DNA of 64,000 nt from Bacillus gaemokensis (GTDB lineage: Bacteria; Bacillota; Bacilli; Bacillales; Bacillaceae_G): the NCBI RefSeq assembly GCF_001590835.1, contig NZ_LTAQ01000008.1:20127-84126 (forward strand), written 5' to 3'. The notes below the pieces were generated by a model, which saw only the letters and a program-made list of their open reading frames with translations, was not told the origin of the DNA and made no database searches. Made by a program: the position numbers and the translations under genes. Positions 60,363-64,000 of the stretch are shown here, one piece after another; position 1 is the first letter of the stretch, and each line of letters starts with the position of its first letter.

Positions 60363-61637
60363 TTATTTTTCTAACACATCTGAACGAACTAGTTTTAAAT
60401 CATCTGTTTTAATTGCACCTGTTGAAGTGGATGATACGTTTACTTTAGTAGATGTATCCCAATAATGGCCGCCTTGCCAGAACTGTGCAAAAGGTGATTT
60501 TACTGTTTTATTTACAAGTCCAGCAGCTACTGAACCTGGTTTTAATGTATATTCAGCAGTAACTTGATATAATGCTGCTGTAATCGTTCTATCTGTATCG
60601 TTAGTAAGACTAAATTTACGAGATACTGTTTGTTCTTCACTTAATGAGATACTTGTACCAAATGTACTTTGGAACTCATAACTTGCTCCAATTTCAAAAA
60701 TATCTTCAATACCAAAACCAGCATTTACACCTACTGTATGAGCAAATGATTGTGACTGTTCATTTGTCATCCCCGTTTTGATATCAAATGTTACCTCATA
60801 TCCTGTGTTTTTAGCTGGGATTGATGCTGAACCACCAGGAACTTTTTTAAGATATTTCTTTTCTGTTAATACAGCATCTTTTAGTGGATTAAATGGTGTC
60901 TTCGCTGAATAACCAATTGTTACTGCTTTTTCAGCTCCCCAATTATTGTCGCCCCAAATAACCTGGATTCCAAGCTCATCTAAACTTTTCTTTCCAAACT
61001 CGTCTATAATTGCTCTTCTTAAGCTAGCTTCTCCTATGAAATACTCTGGGTTTCTAAAATCATTTTCTGCTTCACTTTTTTCGTAATATTTATTGTTTAA
61101 TACTCTTTGTACATCAGGGTCATTTGGATCTTGAGCATAACGAGTGTGGAAATAGTTTTCTAATGTTTCTATAACAAGTCCTTTTACAAAGGACTCACCA
61201 TAAGTGCTTCCAAAATATTCTTCGATTTGGGATTGGCTATACCCCATAAATTGTAGGTCATAATAAAATCTAGGTGGCGGATCCATATGTTTTAACTCTT
61301 TGTTTCTCCAATCCCCAATAATTTTATTGCCATTTGTATAATTATAATCTAAATATAAATATTGAAGAGGTTTTGCTTCCTTGATATGTGGTGGTGTAAC
61401 AGATGGAAAGTTCGCTCGAATGATATTATTATTGATATAATCTGCATCAAACTCTTTGTTTACATTGGAATTTTCTTCAGTCATCTGTCCATCTTTAAGA
61501 TTTAATGTTGGATTTTCTTTTTCAACAGAAGTAACTGTGCTAGATACTGTACTTGCTTCTGCTCTTAAATCTAAAACTGGACTTGCTAGAACAGCAAATG
61601 CTAATGCTGCTGGAATTACTTTTTTCATATGATACAT
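60363..61637 (-). CDS. Secreted aerolysin/ETX-MTX2-like pore-forming toxin
   Basis: 424 residues. Signal peptide MYHMKKVIPAALAFAVLASP... cut near RAEA (about 28). Residues 60-240 are a Tyr/Asn-rich receptor-binding-type region. From about 280 the sequence is a long beta-strand pattern with alternating Ser/Thr: YEVTFDIKTGMTNEQSQSF, GASYEFQSTFGTSISLSEEQ, FSLTNDTDRTITAALYQVTA. This is the hallmark of the aerolysin-type pore-forming module. Start ATG follows GGGAGAGA. Monocistronic. Target cell unknown; insecticidal, nematicidal or mammalian activity are all possible. No PlcR box was found. Confidence 0.7.
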   Translation of the reverse strand: MYHMKKVIPAALAFAVLASPVLDLRAEASTVSSTVTSVEKENPTLNLKDGQMTEENSNVNKEFDADYINNNIIRANFPSVTPPHIKEAKPLQYLYLDYNYTNGNKIIGDWRNKELKHMDPPPRFYYDLQFMGYSQSQIEEYFGSTYGESFVKGLVIETLENYFHTRYAQDPNDPDVQRVLNNKYYEKSEAENDFRNPEYFIGEASLRRAIIDEFGKKSLDELGIQVIWGDNNWGAEKAVTIGYSAKTPFNPLKDAVLTEKKYLKKVPGGSASIPAKNTGYEVTFDIKTGMTNEQSQSFAHTVGVNAGFGIEDIFEIGASYEFQSTFGTSISLSEEQTVSRKFSLTNDTDRTITAALYQVTAEYTLKPGSVAAGLVNKTVKSPFAQFWQGGHYWDTSTKVNVSSTSTGAIKTDDLKLVRSDVLEK

Positions 61638-62081
61638 ACTATCTCTCCCTTTTCTTCATTATTTCTTATTCTCTAGTGATATTGAGTCAATCATATATAT
61701 TAATTCTTATAAAAGCTTTTCACAAATGTTACAAAAGTCTTTCACAAATCTATTATTTTTATTTTTTGTGTATATAACGTTCCTTTTATATAGAATGATT
61801 TTAAAGTTCAAACAAAAAATGAAAGTAAACTTTTAAAAATTAGTTTACATTCGAATCCCCTTAAACATTGACTTCATCCCAATTCCCCTGATATCCTCAA
61901 AATACACAACAAAAGTATACATTCAAAACACTGTAAATATAAAGATAAAATCTTGTATATCCATTTTACATAAAAAAGAAAAAACAAGGATTCCACCTTG
62001 TCCTTGCTACTAATAAAATAGGTTATGTTAACCTTACATGTATAGAGTATTCATAAACTATCATTCAAATATTATATACTC
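61638..62081. other. Toxin promoter region and tetR terminator
   Basis: Very AT-rich, no gene. Leftward toxin promoter at 61697-61725, two TTTCACAAAT repeats at 61718 and 61740, and a leftward terminator at 61973-61999 (CAAGG/CCTTG stem with T-rich tract) for the TetR gene. Confidence 0.6.
61697..61749 (-). promoter_or_regulatory. Toxin gene promoter with phased repeats
   Basis: Leftward TTGTGA (61725-61720), 17 bp, TAATAT (61702-61697). TTTGTGAAA occurs twice, 22 bp apart, over and upstream of the -35, suggesting a binding site for a regulator. Confidence 0.55.
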
Positions 62082-62693
62082 CTATTCATCTTTTTTATTA
62101 GGTTCTTGGATTTGAAGTAATTCAACAAAAACACTTAGCATGTCCTGTATTTGAATTCGATTATCAACAAAATGTTGCAAATTAAATCCATTAAAAAGAG
62201 CCATTCCTGCTGTTGCTAAGATTCTGGCATCCAATGAACTTCCGATAATACCTTCATTTTTCATTTCTTGAATAAAATGTGTAGTAAACGTCCTCCATTC
62301 TTCCATCTGGAGAATAAGTATCTCTTTTATCTGTGGTAATTCATTCGAAATCATACATCCTTGAAGAAGCATAGGAGAAGACCCCTTTTCATAAGCCTCA
62401 TTGACCAAACGCATGCTATGCTTTTTAAATTTATTTAGTAAATCTCGATTTTTTTCATTAAGAGCTTCTTTTAAATCTTCAAAATAGAAATCAATACCTT
62501 CTTTTATCAGCCTTAGTAAAAATTCCTCTTTGTTAGAAAAATGAGCATAGAAAGCACCTTTAGAATAACCAGCATGTTTTACAATCTGATCAACGCTTGT
62601 ACTAGAATATCCCTGCTTAGAAAACAATTCAATTCCCGATTGCATTAATTTGTTAATTGTATCTTTTGATTGTTTCTGATGATAATTCACCAT
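62082..62693 (-). CDS. TetR/AcrR-family regulator
   Basis: 203 residues. N-terminal helix-turn-helix (about 10-57): INKLMQSGIELFSKQGYSSTSVDQIVKHAGYSKGAFYAHFSNKEEFL. The C-terminal ligand domain is variable, with no family match I can name. AAGGGGTG close to the ATG; GTG 62690 is an alternative. Divergent from a secreted protein gene across a perfect 18-bp operator, so it likely represses both. Confidence 0.9.
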   Translation of the reverse strand: MVNYHQKQSKDTINKLMQSGIELFSKQGYSSTSVDQIVKHAGYSKGAFYAHFSNKEEFLLRLIKEGIDFYFEDLKEALNEKNRDLLNKFKKHSMRLVNEAYEKGSSPMLLQGCMISNELPQIKEILILQMEEWRTFTTHFIQEMKNEGIIGSSLDARILATAGMALFNGFNLQHFVDNRIQIQDMLSVFVELLQIQEPNKKDE

Positions 62694-62767
62694 AGCACCC
62701 CTTTTTTTGAAAAAACTGAATATTTAATTAATCATAACACATTCCTCAGCATATAATGCATTAATTG

Positions 62768-62785
62768 ATACCAACTAGTTGGTAT
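62768..62785. promoter_or_regulatory. TetR operator, perfect 18-bp palindrome
   Basis: ATACCAACTAGTTGGTAT, 10 bp after the rightward TATAAT (62752-62757), where repressor would block initiation at the secreted-protein gene. Confidence 0.85.
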
Positions 62786-62807
62786 TTAAAAATAAGGGGG
62801 GAAATCA

Positions 62808-63245
62808 ATGAAAAATAAATTAAAATCTCTAGGTTTGGCAATCGGGATATTAGTGGCTTTATTTAGTTTTCAAACGTCTAGTGCTAGTGCAGAAGAATAT
62901 CCATTTACTAAATTTCAAACTGAAGATGGACGATACGAAAAAACAATTATCACTACTAGTACACTTAATGATGTTGAGGTTATTGCAGATACTACGTACC
63001 GTATCAACAAGAACTCAGGTATTAAGACTGAATATTGGGATATTAGTCCTTTAAGAGTAAGATTATGTAGTGTATCTACTGGAAGCTGTACTAGTTCAAA
63101 AGCTTTCTTTGATGGGGAAGGTTCTTACAACAATGCTGATTTTATAAATATGAAACCTGGAAAATATTATGTTGATATCACAGATACTTTGTCAAATTAC
63201 CGTTTTGAAGGAATAGTTGCTGTTAATCTTTATAATTATTATTAA
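62808..63245 (+). CDS. Secreted protein of unknown function
   Basis: 145 residues. Signal peptide cut after SASA (about 28). The mature part is rich in Tyr, Thr and Asp and likely beta: YEKTIITTSTLNDVEVIADT, IKTEYWDISPLRVRL, KPGKYYVDITDTLSNY. Two Cys (in LCSVSTGSC) seven residues apart may form a disulfide hairpin. GGGGGGAAA before the ATG. Controlled by the TetR operator. No family recognised; it might be an effector, an immunity or a surface protein. Confidence 0.78.
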   Translation: MKNKLKSLGLAIGILVALFSFQTSSASAEEYPFTKFQTEDGRYEKTIITTSTLNDVEVIADTTYRINKNSGIKTEYWDISPLRVRLCSVSTGSCTSSKAFFDGEGSYNNADFINMKPGKYYVDITDTLSNYRFEGIVAVNLYNYY

Positions 63246-63264
63246 TTAAAACTAGATAGAAGTT

Positions 63265-63305
63265 CACCACAAAATAAATCTCCAAAACCAATTTATTGTG
63301 GAGAG
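63265..63305 (+). terminator. Hairpin after the secreted-protein gene
   Basis: CCACAAAATAAAT pairs with ATTTATTGTGG with small mismatches; no strong T tract. Confidence 0.5.
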
Positions 63306-63339
63306 CAACTGTTATATCCACGTTTTCTTAGCAAATCCT

Positions 63340-63640
63340 TTTATCTTCGCAACGGCGCGGCAATACCGCGCTTCCTAGCCCAGTACCAGCGCGTTCTTGT
63401 AACCAAAAACAAAGTAGCAATTAAGTGTAGAATTCTAAAAGAGAAAAGAGGAGGCAAGCTACGGGTTTGTCATGACAAACCCCAAAAACTACGTTTTTGA
63501 CTTGGTAGGAGATTCCTACAACCTTTATCGTTTTTTCGGCCTCAAAATTTCATTTTCTCGTCCTAAAACGGTTGTCGCTTCGCTCGATTTTCAGCAAATA
63601 AAAAAACTGATCTTTGTCAGTTTTTTCTTGCTAAAGTAAC
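63340..63640. other. Palindrome-rich non-coding segment, possible plasmid relic
   Basis: More GC-rich than its surroundings. Contains GCGCGGCAATACCGCGC near 63354-63370, the 20-bp palindrome GGGTTTGTCATGACAAACCC (63463-63482), GTAGGAGATTCCTAC (63508-63522) and a terminator-like AAAAAACTGAT / TCAGTTTTTT (63603-63627). Such clusters occur in oriT or single-strand origins of rolling-circle plasmids, but no mob or rep gene is here. Confidence 0.4.
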
Positions 63641-63720
63641 AAAATAAATTATTTTTTCCCTAATCACAACTACACTGGTATTAAACCAATTTAACGAAAG
63701 AAAAGTTCCTTCAAATTTTA

Positions 63721-63920
63721 AAATGTACCCTTTGTAAAGGACATTAAAAAAAGCCTAGACAGCTTGAAGAAGATGATCTCTGTATTGTACAGGGGTCATC
63801 TTTTTTAAATTCCATTGATAAAATGTACCCTTTGTAAAGGACATTAAAAAAAGCCTAGACAGCTTGAAGAAGATGATCTCTGTATTGTACAGGGGTCATC
63901 TTTTTTAAATTCCATTGATA
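63721..63920. repeat. 100-bp perfect tandem duplication of an IS3-type end
   Basis: 63721-63820 and 63821-63920 are the same 100 bases, end to end. Each holds the terminal repeat TGTACCCTTTGTAAAGGACA (from 63724 and 63824) and the last codons of a leftward transposase. Confidence 0.92.
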
Positions 63921-64000
63921 TCTGTAATAATTGTAGTAGATCATATATTGTTTAATTTCTTTTTTTAATTCATCTAGAGTTGTACATGCTTGAATAGAGG
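63855..64000 (-). mobile_element. IS3-family transposase, C-terminal end (window edge)
   Basis: The reverse strand reads 47 codons to a TAG at 63855-63857: TLDELKKEIKQYMIYYNYYR, then YQWNLKKMTPVQYRDHLLQA. This is the end of an rve integrase domain of IS3/IS150 type (YYN-x-x-R ... L-x-x-M-(T/S)-P-x-x-Y-R). The element continues beyond 64000. The last 21 codons are repeated once more in the upstream 100-bp unit. Confidence 0.85.

Noticed and set aside
61638-61800. PlcR box before the toxin gene
   Set aside because: No match to TATGNAN4TNCATA; TATCCATTTTACATA near 61958 lacks the required G and has wrong length.

Overview
The window looks like chromosomal DNA of a Bacillus cereus-group organism (B. 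cereus, B. thuringiensis or close kin). The base composition is low in G+C and AGGAGG-type ribosome binding sites are the rule. It carries Bacillus-type menaquinone genes, a YteA-family protein, YjcZ and GerPF-like spore proteins, the basI/srtC locus with an LPNTA signal, and several bcr-like dispersed repeats.

Layout. 1-2.1 kb: end of an AIM24-family gene, a cold-shock gene, yteA and a helically phased CGATATAT repeat. 2.1-10.8 kb: menaquinone block, menA facing menF-menD-menH-menB-menE-menC, with a folded repeat inserted between menB and menE. 11.1-13.8 kb: a response regulator whose kinase is reduced to a 40-residue stub, then a 12-helix membrane protein. 14-20.1 kb: a sugar-acid catabolic operon (amidohydrolase, DgaE-like lyase, DgaF-like aldolase, PfkB kinase, GntR regulator, GntP permease). 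20.2-34.5 kb: YjcZ, a BceRS-type two-component system with an unusual permease-ATPase-permease set, SdpR plus two SdpI immunity proteins, an ABC exporter and a second BceAB pair. 34.6-40.8 kb: methyltransferase-DedA pair, YxeA-like protein, YdjO, lipid kinase, hpt and two orphan peptide permeases. 41-49 kb: an unrecognised 110-residue protein, basI-srtC with its two-component system, and a third BceAB pair with a lipoprotein. 49.2-52.9 kb: TPP riboswitch-thiT and Fur box-feoAB. 52.9-56.7 kb: a second lipoprotein of the same family, divergent from a pspA-DUF350-DUF4178-DUF4247 operon. 56.8-64 kb: accessory DNA with a PIN-domain remnant, YdcF, GerPF-like and nitroreductase genes, a secreted aerolysin-like toxin, a TetR regulator with a perfect operator facing a secreted protein, palindromes, and the end of an IS3-family element with a 100-bp tandem duplication.

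How the genes work together. The block from 20 to 57 kb is dense in cell-envelope and antimicrobial-peptide defence functions: three BceAB-like transporters, SdpI, DedA, a possible phospholipid or rRNA methyltransferase, a sortase pair and PspA. The strongest undescribed signal is a promoter module found four times: a TTACA-N4-TGTAA-like box, TGTAAG 21-22 bp after its start, exactly 8 bp to an ATAGNN -35, exactly 18 bp to a -10. It occurs twice before the second bceAB pair, once before the 110-residue unknown protein, and once before the lipoprotein at 53 kb. That lipoprotein is a paralogue of the one encoded in the third BceAB cassette. Together these suggest a dispersed, BceR-like regulon in which a lipoprotein family and an unknown small protein work with Bce-type transporters.
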